A stretch of 64,000 nucleotides of DNA from NCBI RefSeq assembly GCF_000293865.2, contig NZ_ALKN02000007.1:122799-186798 (forward strand), in the 5' to 3' direction. This document shows positions 39,091 to 46,885 of the stretch, in pieces (the first letter of the stretch is position 1; each line of letters starts with the position of its first letter). A program made the position numbers and the translations under genes. The notes beneath the pieces are model-generated. The model searched no databases. It worked only from the letters and a program-made list of their open reading frames with translations, and had not been told where the DNA came from. The DNA is from Limnohabitans sp. Rim28 (GTDB lineage Bacteria; Pseudomonadota; Gammaproteobacteria; Burkholderiales; Burkholderiaceae_C).

Positions 39091-40571
39091 CAAGGCATCC
39101 GCGCCATGACTTCGGCCACCGCCGCCGTGAGCTTCTTGGCATAAGGCACATGCAAAAACTCGTTCGGTCCGTGCGCGTTGCTCTTGGGGCCGAGCACGCC
39201 GCAGACCATCATTTGCGCCTTGGGAAAACCAGCGCTCAGCATGTTCATGAGCGGGATGGTGCCGCCTTGGCCGATGTAGCCCACACCCGCGCCAAAGTGC
39301 GCCTGACTCGCGCTGTTCAATGCGTGTTCGAACCACGGTGAAGTGTCGGGTGCGTTCCAGCCCGTGGCGCCGCCGCCGCTTTCAAAGGTGACCTTGGCCT
39401 GATAAGGCGCGTTGTCCTCCAGCAGGGCCTTCATTTCGGCCACGGCTTGCGCGGCGTCCACCAGCGGCGGCAGGCGCAGGCTGAGCTTGAAGGCGGTGTA
39501 AGGCCGAAGTACATTGCCCGCATCTTTGAGGGCCGGAAAGCCTTCGGCCCCGGTCACGCTCAGTGTGGGTGTCCAGGTGCGGTTGAGCAGGGCATGCGTG
39601 GGGTCGGTCGTTGTGGGCAGGGCAAAGCTGGTCGAGCCGCCGCAATCGTAGTGCGCCCAAGGAAAACGCTTGTAGACCTCGTCGCCCAAGATGGCGGCCG
39701 TGGCCTGGGCCTGGGCCAGCCGCTCGGCAGGCACTTCGCAATGGAAGCTGGCGGGCAGCAGGCGGCCGGTGGCACTGTCTTCCAGGCGGTCGAGCACTTG
39801 GCGCATGATCCGAAAACTCGACGGCACCAGGCCCGAGGCGTCGCCTGAGTGGATGCCCTCGGTTAGCACCTGCACCTTGAGTGTGCCGCTGGCCATGCCG
39901 CGCAGGCTGGTGGTGAGCCACAGTTGGTCGTAGTTGCCCGCGCCGCTGTCCAGGCAAATCACCAGGCCCACATCGCCCAGGCGAGTGCGCAGCGCGTCCA
40001 CATAGGGCAGCAGGTCGTACGAGCCCGATTCTTCGCAGGTCTCGATCAGGCCGACGATGCGCGGGTGCGGTGTCTTTTGACTCTTGAGCGCCTGCACGGC
40101 GGCGATGCTGGCATAGACCGCGTAACCGTCGTCCGCGCCGCCGCGCCCATAAAGCTTGCCGTCTTCATACACAGGGGTCCAAGGCCCCAGGTCGCTCCTC
40201 CAGCCATTGAACTCGGGCTGTTTGTCCAGATGGCCGTACATCAGCACTGTTTGGCCCGAGCCCTCGCTGGCGGCGCGTGTGGCGGCCACTTCAAAAAACA
40301 TGACGGGCGTGCGACCTGGCAATTGGATGACCTCAAGCGTCAGACCTTCCACCTTCTGCGCCTCCACCCACTGCGCGGCATGGCGCAGCACGGTCTCGAT
40401 GTGGCCATGCGCGGCCCAATCGGCGTCAAACGAGGGTGACTTGGCGGGGATTTCGATGTAGTTTTTCAGCTCGGGCAGGATGGTGCTGTCCCAGGCTTGG
40501 GTGACGTCGTTCAGAGCGCGGGCGCTGTCGAGCAGGCCATCGGGCGTTTCGCGGTGCAAGGGGGCGTTCAT
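39090..40571 (-). CDS. M20 family metallopeptidase
   Basis: A di-zinc hydrolase of 493 residues. VLMYGHLDKQPE supplies the first zinc His and Asp, YGRGGADDGYAVY the bridging Asp, and ETCEESGSYD the catalytic Glu and next ligand. The dimerisation (lid) domain covers about residues 220-390. This subgroup resembles carnosinase-like/CNDP dipeptidases that hydrolyse dipeptides; the exact substrate is unknown. I chose MNAPLHRETP at 40571, dropping a Cys-rich upstream extension that lacks conservation. Coupled to the downstream lipase-like gene. Confidence 0.9.
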   Translation of the reverse strand: MNAPLHRETPDGLLDSARALNDVTQAWDSTILPELKNYIEIPAKSPSFDADWAAHGHIETVLRHAAQWVEAQKVEGLTLEVIQLPGRTPVMFFEVAATRAASEGSGQTVLMYGHLDKQPEFNGWRSDLGPWTPVYEDGKLYGRGGADDGYAVYASIAAVQALKSQKTPHPRIVGLIETCEESGSYDLLPYVDALRTRLGDVGLVICLDSGAGNYDQLWLTTSLRGMASGTLKVQVLTEGIHSGDASGLVPSSFRIMRQVLDRLEDSATGRLLPASFHCEVPAERLAQAQATAAILGDEVYKRFPWAHYDCGGSTSFALPTTTDPTHALLNRTWTPTLSVTGAEGFPALKDAGNVLRPYTAFKLSLRLPPLVDAAQAVAEMKALLEDNAPYQAKVTFESGGGATGWNAPDTSPWFEHALNSASQAHFGAGVGYIGQGGTIPLMNMLSAGFPKAQMMVCGVLGPKSNAHGPNEFLHVPYAKKLTAAVAEVMARMP

Positions 40572-40793
40572 GGTGGGGCTCCTGGTGGCGACACAAAAAA
40601 ACACTGTAACGCGAATGCACCCCAGCGACCACTGTGCTGCTTCGCAGTGGAGACACCCGGTCATTTGCTGCCCTTGTTTGGCGCAAAATACCCCTGCAAC
40701 AGTCCCTCAAGCCTGCCCTGGTCCACCTCAATCTCCCCAATCCAAGTGACCCTGCTCGTCCCCCCCACCGTTCCCCATGTTGGCAGACTACGC

Positions 40794-41444
40794 ATGGGCG
40801 CCATTGTTTTGGCAGCTGGCGCAGGAAACCGGATGGGGCATCGCCCCAAGTGCTTGTTGCAACTCAGTGGCAAGAGTTTGCTGGAGCGTCAATTGGAGGC
40901 CTTGTCTCAAACCCAGCTCGCCCCTTTGCTGGTGGTTTTGGGGCATCACGCTGAACGCATTCAGCAAGAGTCCGCGCTGCGGTATTGGGGTGCTCGCGTG
41001 GTGTTAAACCCCCGACCTGATGATGGCCATGTCAGTTCTTTGCGCGCTGGACTTTTGGCCTTGCCCCTTGACTTGGACGCGGTGATGGTTGTGCTCGCGG
41101 ACCAACCCTTGATCGATGCGCAAGCGATCGATGCACTGATCCAGGCTTATGTCTCGCGCCCTGTGGGCACGAAAATGCTCCAACCGACGGTGCAAGACTT
41201 GCCGGGCAATCCGGTGGTTTTTTCGTCTGAGGTGGCCACGCAAATTTTGGCGGAAGACGGTCAGATGGGGGCGCGGCAATGGCAAAAAGCGCATCCCGAT
41301 GAGCTCTACCGATGGAAAACCCCTGATGCGCATTACCGTCTGGACGTCGACAATGAACAAGACCGCCAGACAGTCGAGTCCTTGACAGGACAAACGCTGC
41401 TTTGGCCAAGCGATTTGAGCCGATCACACACAAAACAGACATGA
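40794..41444 (+). CDS. MocA/MobA-like nucleotidyltransferase
   Basis: An NTP transferase of about 216 residues. The nucleotide-binding signature is GAIVLAAGAGNRMGHRPKCLL, and the metal-binding segment is MVVLADQPLID. It resembles MocA, the CTP:molybdopterin cytidylyltransferase that makes the cofactor of xanthine-dehydrogenase-family enzymes. Its stop overlaps the xdhC start by four bases, which strongly supports that role, since XdhC also serves the maturation of such enzymes. No molybdenum hydroxylase structural genes are in the window. An N-terminal start further upstream is possible but would be unconserved. Confidence 0.85.
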   Translation: MGAIVLAAGAGNRMGHRPKCLLQLSGKSLLERQLEALSQTQLAPLLVVLGHHAERIQQESALRYWGARVVLNPRPDDGHVSSLRAGLLALPLDLDAVMVVLADQPLIDAQAIDALIQAYVSRPVGTKMLQPTVQDLPGNPVVFSSEVATQILAEDGQMGARQWQKAHPDELYRWKTPDAHYRLDVDNEQDRQTVESLTGQTLLWPSDLSRSHTKQT

Positions 41445-42442
41445 ACAGCATCGACATTGACGTCATTCGCACCGCCCTCGACTGGCAAAGCCGGGGCCAC
41501 CGCGTGGTGCTCGGCACGGTGGTGCGCACCTGGGGCTCGGCCCCGCGCCCGCCGGGCTCGCTCATGATCATCCGGGATGATGGCCAAGTGGCTGGGTCGG
41601 TATCCGGTGGCTGCATCGAAGACGACCTGATCCGCCGCGTGGCCGCTGGCGAGCTGGCCCTGCGCCTGCCTGAGACCACCACCTATGGCCAAACCGCCGA
41701 AGAGGTGCGCCGCTTTGGCCTGCCTTGCGGAGGCTCGGTGCAGGTGGTGCTGGAGCCTTTGTCGGCCCAGTCGCAACTGCGCGAATTGCTGGTGCTGATC
41801 GAGCAACACCAGCGCGTGGAGCGCCGCATGGACATGGCCACCGGCATGGTGCGCATGACCGCGGCCACCGAGGGCGATAAGTTGCAATTCGACGGCCAAA
41901 GCCTGGCCACGGTGCACGGTCCGCGCCTGCGCTTGCTCATCATTGGCGGCGGGCAACTGTCGCGCTATCTGTCTGCCATGGCCGTGATGCTCGACTACCA
42001 GGTCACGGTGTGCGAGCCGCGTGTGGAATACCACGAAGGCTGGGAAGCCATGAGCGGTGTGACCCTGTCCACCCAAATGCCCGACGACCTGGTGCTGGCC
42101 ATGCGCCTCGACCACAACAGCGCGGTGGTGGCCGTGACGCACGACCCCAAGCTCGACGATCTGGCCCTCATGGAGGCACTGCGCACGCCTGCCTTTTATG
42201 TGGGCGCATTGGGCTCGCTGCACAACAACGCCCAGCGCCGCAAACGGCTTCTTGACTTTGATGTGAGTGAGGCCGAAGTGCAGCAATTGCATGGCCCTGT
42301 GGGTCTGAACATCGGTGCGCTCACGCCCCCAGAGATTGCCATGAGCATCGTGGCCGAGATGACCGCCATGCGCCGGGGCACCGATTTGAGTCAAGCGCTC
42401 AGCAATTGGGAAGGCTCAAAGACGGTGTGCGGCTCGGTTTGA
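41441..42442 (+). CDS. xdhC: XdhC/CoxI family molybdoenzyme maturation protein
   Basis: A protein of 333 residues. The N-terminal XdhC/CoxI domain has VVRTWGSAPRPPGSLMIIRD and GSVSGGCIEDDL; the C-terminal Rossmann-like domain has LLIIGGGQLSRYLSAMA and VGALGSLHNNAQRRKRL. XdhC proteins bind the molybdenum cofactor, promote its sulfuration and deliver it to xanthine dehydrogenase or related hydroxylases. The ATG overlaps the nucleotidyltransferase TGA. Convergent with the TSUP exporter gene 10 bp downstream. Confidence 0.92.
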   Translation: MNSIDIDVIRTALDWQSRGHRVVLGTVVRTWGSAPRPPGSLMIIRDDGQVAGSVSGGCIEDDLIRRVAAGELALRLPETTTYGQTAEEVRRFGLPCGGSVQVVLEPLSAQSQLRELLVLIEQHQRVERRMDMATGMVRMTAATEGDKLQFDGQSLATVHGPRLRLLIIGGGQLSRYLSAMAVMLDYQVTVCEPRVEYHEGWEAMSGVTLSTQMPDDLVLAMRLDHNSAVVAVTHDPKLDDLALMEALRTPAFYVGALGSLHNNAQRRKRLLDFDVSEAEVQQLHGPVGLNIGALTPPEIAMSIVAEMTAMRRGTDLSQALSNWEGSKTVCGSV

Positions 42443-42452
42443 TGGCTTGGTC

Positions 42453-43196
42453 TCAAGCCCTGAAGACGTCCAGGATCAACTTCAGCGAGATCAGCAGCAA
42501 GCCCACTTGGACCCATTTGAAAAACCAGTCGTCAGAGATTTTGCGTGTCAGGTAAGCCCCAGCCACTGTGCCAATCAAGGCAAATGGGATCAACACCAAT
42601 GCGCCCATCATTTCTTCCATGCCATAGGGCTGCAACAGGTGATAGGGTCCGAGTTTGACCAGGTTGATGATGGCGAAAAACAAAGTTGAGGTGCCTGCAA
42701 ACACCAATTTGGGGAGTTTCTGGGGGAGCAAAAAAACCTGGAAGGGTGGGCCGCCTGCATGTGAGATGAAGCTTGCAAAGCCCGAAATGCCACCCCAAAA
42801 AATCCCGGGACCCCAGCGCGCTGGCTGGGCAGCATGAACGGTTTTGCGTTGCCGCCACGCATTGACCACAAAACCCACCCCCATCAATCCGATCATCCCT
42901 TTGACGGCGGCATCCGACACCAAGGACGCCGTCAACCAAGCGACCAAAATGCCCAGAATGCCGGCAGGCACAAGGATTTTCAGGTTGACGGCACTGAAGT
43001 CTTTGCGATAAAGCCACAGACCTACCATGTCGGAGATGATGTAGATGGGCAGCAGCATGACCACCGCTTTGATCGGTGACATGTACAAGGAAAGGATGGG
43101 GACCGACAACATGCCCACGGTGGGCAACCCACCCTTGGACATCCCCACCAGGCTTGCCGCCAAGCCAGCCCACATCAGGTAGTCAAGATCGTTCAC
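42453..43196 (-). CDS. TauE/SafE (TSUP) family permease
   Basis: An inner-membrane permease of 247 residues with about eight hydrophobic segments. The opening motif GLAASLVGMSKGGLPTVGML and the mid GGISGFASFISHAGGPP repeat are the duplicated TSUP signatures. The family exports or imports sulfite, sulfoacetate or other organic anions. It lies 15 kb from the sulfonate-like transport genes of the BMC locus, so a functional link is only a possibility. Stands alone between xdhC and a sugar isomerase gene. Confidence 0.9.
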   Translation of the reverse strand: MNDLDYLMWAGLAASLVGMSKGGLPTVGMLSVPILSLYMSPIKAVVMLLPIYIISDMVGLWLYRKDFSAVNLKILVPAGILGILVAWLTASLVSDAAVKGMIGLMGVGFVVNAWRQRKTVHAAQPARWGPGIFWGGISGFASFISHAGGPPFQVFLLPQKLPKLVFAGTSTLFFAIINLVKLGPYHLLQPYGMEEMMGALVLIPFALIGTVAGAYLTRKISDDWFFKWVQVGLLLISLKLILDVFRA

Positions 43197-43253
43197 AGCA
43201 GATCCGCGAAAAGTCTTGGCTTGGCATGGCGTTTGGATCTTGCCAACGCTGGT

Positions 43254-44087
43254 TCACAGGTAAGGCCGCGCCCAAGCCAGGCCGCGAGAGGTGCCCCCCG
43301 CCGAAGCATCGGCCGGGTTGTACTCGCAGCCGATCCAGCCGTCCCAGCTGCATTCGGCCGACACCTTGTCGATGACCTGGAAGATGTGCTGCCAGTTCAC
43401 CTCACCCGTACCTGGCTCGTGGCGATGGGGCACTTCAGCGATCTGAAAATGACCCACCCGTCCCGTGGGCAGGTACTGTGCAATCTTGGCACTCAAATCG
43501 CCTTCGACGATCTGGCAGTGGAACAAGTCCATCTGCACTTTCACGTTGGAAGCACCCACGGCCTCCACAATGCGGTGCGCGTGGTCTTGCCGGTTCAGAT
43601 GGAAGCCCGGCACGCTGCGGGTGTTGATCGGCTCGATCAGCACATCGCGCCCGGCTTTGGCCGCTTCGGCTGCGGCCCATTGCAGATTTTTGACCAGGGT
43701 GGTGTCGGCATCTTCGGGGCTGGCACCCGCGGCGCGCAAACCCACCATGGCGTGGATGCGTGGGCAATTCAGCGCTTCGGCATAGACAAGCGCTTGTGCA
43801 AAGCCCGTGCGGAACTCGGCTTCACGTCCGGGCACGCTCGCAGTGCCTCGGCTACCCCCTTCCCAAGCTTGCGTGAAGCTGGCGCTGTCGCTGCCGCCCG
43901 AAGGTGTATTGAACAGCACCTGCTGCAAACCATGGGCCTTCAACCGGGCCGCGAGTTCTTGCGCGGGGAAAGCATAGGGAAACAAATACTCCACGGCCTT
44001 GAATCCGTCTTGGGCTGCCGCTTCAAAGCGCTCCAAAAACGGCAGGTCGGGGTACATCATGGACAAGTTGGCAGCAAATTGAGGCAT
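43254..44087 (-). CDS. Hydroxypyruvate isomerase-like TIM barrel
   Basis: A xylose-isomerase-like TIM barrel of 277 residues. It begins MPQFAANLSMMYPDLPFLERF and has metal-ligand segments LIEPINTRSVPGF, VQMDLFHCQIVEGD and HFQIAEVPHRHEPGTGE, as in hydroxypyruvate isomerase (Hyi), which interconverts hydroxypyruvate and tartronate semialdehyde in glyoxylate use. No glyoxylate carboligase or tartronate semialdehyde reductase is adjacent, so the physiological substrate could be another keto-sugar (Otn-type isomerases are related). Monocistronic as far as can be seen. Confidence 0.85.
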   Translation of the reverse strand: MPQFAANLSMMYPDLPFLERFEAAAQDGFKAVEYLFPYAFPAQELAARLKAHGLQQVLFNTPSGGSDSASFTQAWEGGSRGTASVPGREAEFRTGFAQALVYAEALNCPRIHAMVGLRAAGASPEDADTTLVKNLQWAAAEAAKAGRDVLIEPINTRSVPGFHLNRQDHAHRIVEAVGASNVKVQMDLFHCQIVEGDLSAKIAQYLPTGRVGHFQIAEVPHRHEPGTGEVNWQHIFQVIDKVSAECSWDGWIGCEYNPADASAGGTSRGLAWARPYL

Positions 44088-44141
44088 GTTGGGTATTGAA
44101 AAAAAGGGGGTTCAATGGGCAAAGATAACAGTATTTTTCAG

Positions 44142-45464
44142 TCACCATCGCCGTGCGACTTGGAGTGCCTGCGCGACCTCGGCCACCGCAGGCCTCTGAT
44201 GCGGGACTGCAGACAAACAAGCTTGGCCCCAGGTTTGAAGGGTTGGTGCCGCTCGATGCTCGGTGTGCGCAACAGTGGCCGCAGCCAATTCCTCCAGCAA
44301 GCACCCCAAGGCCCGCACCTCCAGTGCCAACAGGTCACGGCACAAATCGCTTGGCTGGGTGGGTAGCCGGGTGGCCGCCCCGAAATCGCCAAGTTGTGCT
44401 TGGCCATGTTCGGGGTCGAACAAGATGTTGTGCGCATACAAATCGCCGTGCATCACACCGCGCTGGTGCAGGTGCGCCAGGGCGCTGGCCACATCGGCTG
44501 CGATGCCCAGCGCCAAGTTGGGCGAGAGCTGAAAGCCCGGCGGGTAGATATCGCGGGTGCAAGTCTGCAGGCTGGGCGGCCCCGCCAAATTGACGTGGGC
44601 GGCTGGAACCAACGGCATCAGCAAACCTTGGGCTTGTGTGGGGTGGCCCATGAGCCTGGCCACGGGCGTGGTGAGTGCGGGGTGTTGGCCTGCCGCCAAA
44701 CTGGCCGCCAGCTCGTCTTCGGGCAGGCCATCGCTGGTCACTTCGCCTTTGAAGATTTTCAGAGCCAAGGGCTGCTGCCAATGGTTTGCTTGAACTTGGT
44801 AAATATGTCCTGATGCGCCCTCTCCCAGCAGCGGCCCGTGTGTCAGGTCCGCCCAGGCCATGCGGGGCAAACAGACGGGTGTACTTTGCCCAGCAGACCA
44901 AGTCCAGCCGAAGGGGTTGCCCGCCAAGGCCAGCCAGGACAGGCGGGGCAATTCGATCAACCAATCGGGCACTTGGGTCAGACGGTTGGCCGATATGCGC
45001 AGCAACTCCAGGCCGTGTGCGGCTTGTAGGCTTTCGGGCAACGCTTCCAAGTGGTTGCCCGCCAGCATCAACTTTTGCAGAGCAGGCCGCTGGCCTAAGG
45101 CGCTTGGCAAAGAGGGGAGTGCGTTGTCGGTCAGGATCAGCCAGCGCAAAGCGGGCGGCAAAGCAGCGGGTGGCACCTGCGCGATGCGATTGGCCTTGAA
45201 GCCGACCACCTGCAAATGTGGACAATCGCCCAACACTTCGGGCAGCACCTCAAATGCATTGTCCGAGGCGAACAGGACCTTCAGTTGGTGCAGGCGGGTC
45301 AGTTGGTGGGGCAGATCGTGCAGCCGGTTGCCGCTGAGGTTGAGTACCTCCAGCGTGTCGGCCAAATCAAAGACTTCTTCGGGCAGGTCGGTCAGCCCGC
45401 AAGTCAGGTCCAGGCGGCGTGTGCCAGCCAGGGCGCCGCTGCGCAATTGTTCGAGGGTGTGCAT
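44142..45464 (-). CDS. Leucine-rich-repeat protein kinase
   Basis: A two-domain protein of about 440 residues. Residues 15-200 form some seven leucine-rich repeats (LEVLNLSGNRLHDLP, LKVLFASDNAFEVLP, LQKLMLAGNHLEALP). Residues 208-440 form a Ser/Thr-type kinase-like domain: glycine loop LGEGASGHIY (213-222), lysine in ALKIFK (K236), catalytic loop HGDLYAHNIL (339-348) with the HRD arginine replaced by glycine, and GDFGAA (359-364). The repeats probably bind a partner and the kinase phosphorylates it; HGD kinases can still be active. No signal peptide, so cytosolic. The ATG at 45462-45464 was chosen; an in-frame extension upstream has no conserved sequence. No obvious operon partner. Confidence 0.85.
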   Translation of the reverse strand: MHTLEQLRSGALAGTRRLDLTCGLTDLPEEVFDLADTLEVLNLSGNRLHDLPHQLTRLHQLKVLFASDNAFEVLPEVLGDCPHLQVVGFKANRIAQVPPAALPPALRWLILTDNALPSLPSALGQRPALQKLMLAGNHLEALPESLQAAHGLELLRISANRLTQVPDWLIELPRLSWLALAGNPFGWTWSAGQSTPVCLPRMAWADLTHGPLLGEGASGHIYQVQANHWQQPLALKIFKGEVTSDGLPEDELAASLAAGQHPALTTPVARLMGHPTQAQGLLMPLVPAAHVNLAGPPSLQTCTRDIYPPGFQLSPNLALGIAADVASALAHLHQRGVMHGDLYAHNILFDPEHGQAQLGDFGAATRLPTQPSDLCRDLLALEVRALGCLLEELAAATVAHTEHRAAPTLQTWGQACLSAVPHQRPAVAEVAQALQVARRW

Positions 45465-45522
45465 GGATCCGGTCAGAAAGTGCCCAGCCCCGTTCTTGGC
45501 ATGGGATACGGGTGAGCATTGT

Positions 45523-46875
45523 TCAACAAAGCGGGTCGCTTTGGTGCAATTGCCAAATCCGCTCGAGCAAAGCGCGTGCACCCGTCTCGCCAATCACCGG
45601 CGAAGCCAGCTCCATGAGCTTGCCTTCCAGGTCGGCATCGGACAGGGGCAGCTCAGGGTCACCCTTGCGGTCCGGTTGCAGAAAATTCAGCTGCCGACCG
45701 TCGCGCAGGGTGATGGCCACCCGCGCACCGCGACGCCCAGGGAATGCGGCGTCCACTTCCAGGTCCAGCGCTTTGTCGATGCGCTGCATGAGCGCACGGG
45801 TGTGCGGGTCGTTCAATCGCTCGGGCGTGAAGGCCGACAGACGCACGCTGCCATGCACCAAAGCGCTGGCCACCATGTAGTGCAGGCTGAAGCGCGCTTG
45901 GTCGGCGTTTTGCGGGTCCGCATGCGGCGCGATGTCGAGTGTGGGTTGGTACACGCCCAGCTGCACATGCGCAATGTCGGCATGGCCAAAGCCGTGCGTT
46001 TGTTGCAAGGCCAGAGCGCCGTCGATGGCCGCAAAGGTGTGGCCGCAGCCGATGTGGTTTTTGAAGGTGAGGCGGGTGATGTGAAAGTCGGTGCCCAGCG
46101 TGGCCCCGATTTGGGACCAGTCCGGACCTTGGCTCATGGCCTGACCCAGACCCGATTCGCCCTCCAGCACATCGAGCGAGCTGCGCATGCCGCCTGCGGC
46201 CAATTGGGCTGCCAAAACACCCGCTTCGGCTGCACGGCCGGCGTGCAAGGGCTTGGCCATCGCCTCTGAGCGAAAGGCTTGTTGCAGACCTGCGGTGAAG
46301 GTGGCGGCGATGGCCAAGGCATTGGCAAAAGCCACTTCGTCCAACTTCAACAAACTGCCAGCTGCGGCAGCGGCCCCAAAGCTGCCCATGGTGCCGGTGT
46401 TGTGCCAGTATTTGTAATGAGACCGCCCCATGACCACGCCAATGCGGGTGGAGACTTCATAACCCAGCACCACGGCGCGCAAAAACTCGGGTCCACTCGC
46501 GCGCACCGACTGGGCCACGGCCAAAGCCGCGGCGATGGTGGCTGCGCCGGGGTGATACATGGCATCGCGAAAGCTGTCGTCCACTTCTGCCGCGTGGGCG
46601 GCTGTGCCCTGGATCAAGGCGGCTGCGCGCGGGGTGGCCGCGCGCCCTTGCACCAGTTGGGCCGTGCCCCGGTCCAGGTCATCGGCCAGGGCGTGGGTCA
46701 GCACCTGCACTGCCGGCGTGTTCAGGCCTGGGTAGAGGGCAGCGTACCAATCGATCACCGCACGCTGGGCGTGGTGTGCCACCTCAGGCGGCAGCGGGGC
46801 TTGGGCAAAGCCCACGGCGAAGCGGGCGAATGTTTCGACCGCCAAGGGCTTGGATGCGGGTTCGGTGTGGGTCAT
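45523..46875 (-). CDS. MmgE/PrpD family protein
   Basis: A protein of 450 residues of the MmgE/PrpD family (2-methylcitrate dehydratase and cis-aconitate decarboxylase relatives). HAAEVDDSFRDAMYHPGAA, NTGTMGSFGAAAAAG and KNHIGCGHTFAAID are family blocks. Cytosolic lyase or isomerase acting on a tricarboxylic or branched acid. It is the last gene of a leftward operon with an acyl-CoA synthetase, an enoyl-CoA hydratase and a Bug-type receptor. No prpC or prpB is nearby, so propionate catabolism is not indicated; the substrate is unknown. Alternative start 11 codons upstream rejected for lack of conservation. Confidence 0.88.
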   Translation of the reverse strand: MTHTEPASKPLAVETFARFAVGFAQAPLPPEVAHHAQRAVIDWYAALYPGLNTPAVQVLTHALADDLDRGTAQLVQGRAATPRAAALIQGTAAHAAEVDDSFRDAMYHPGAATIAAALAVAQSVRASGPEFLRAVVLGYEVSTRIGVVMGRSHYKYWHNTGTMGSFGAAAAAGSLLKLDEVAFANALAIAATFTAGLQQAFRSEAMAKPLHAGRAAEAGVLAAQLAAGGMRSSLDVLEGESGLGQAMSQGPDWSQIGATLGTDFHITRLTFKNHIGCGHTFAAIDGALALQQTHGFGHADIAHVQLGVYQPTLDIAPHADPQNADQARFSLHYMVASALVHGSVRLSAFTPERLNDPHTRALMQRIDKALDLEVDAAFPGRRGARVAITLRDGRQLNFLQPDRKGDPELPLSDADLEGKLMELASPVIGETGARALLERIWQLHQSDPLC

Positions 46876-46885
46876 AGACCAGCTC

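Noticed and set aside
45523..46875. 2-methylcitrate dehydratase prpD for propionate catabolism
   Set aside because: No prpB, prpC or acnD partners; the operon partners point to another acid, so only the superfamily is claimed.
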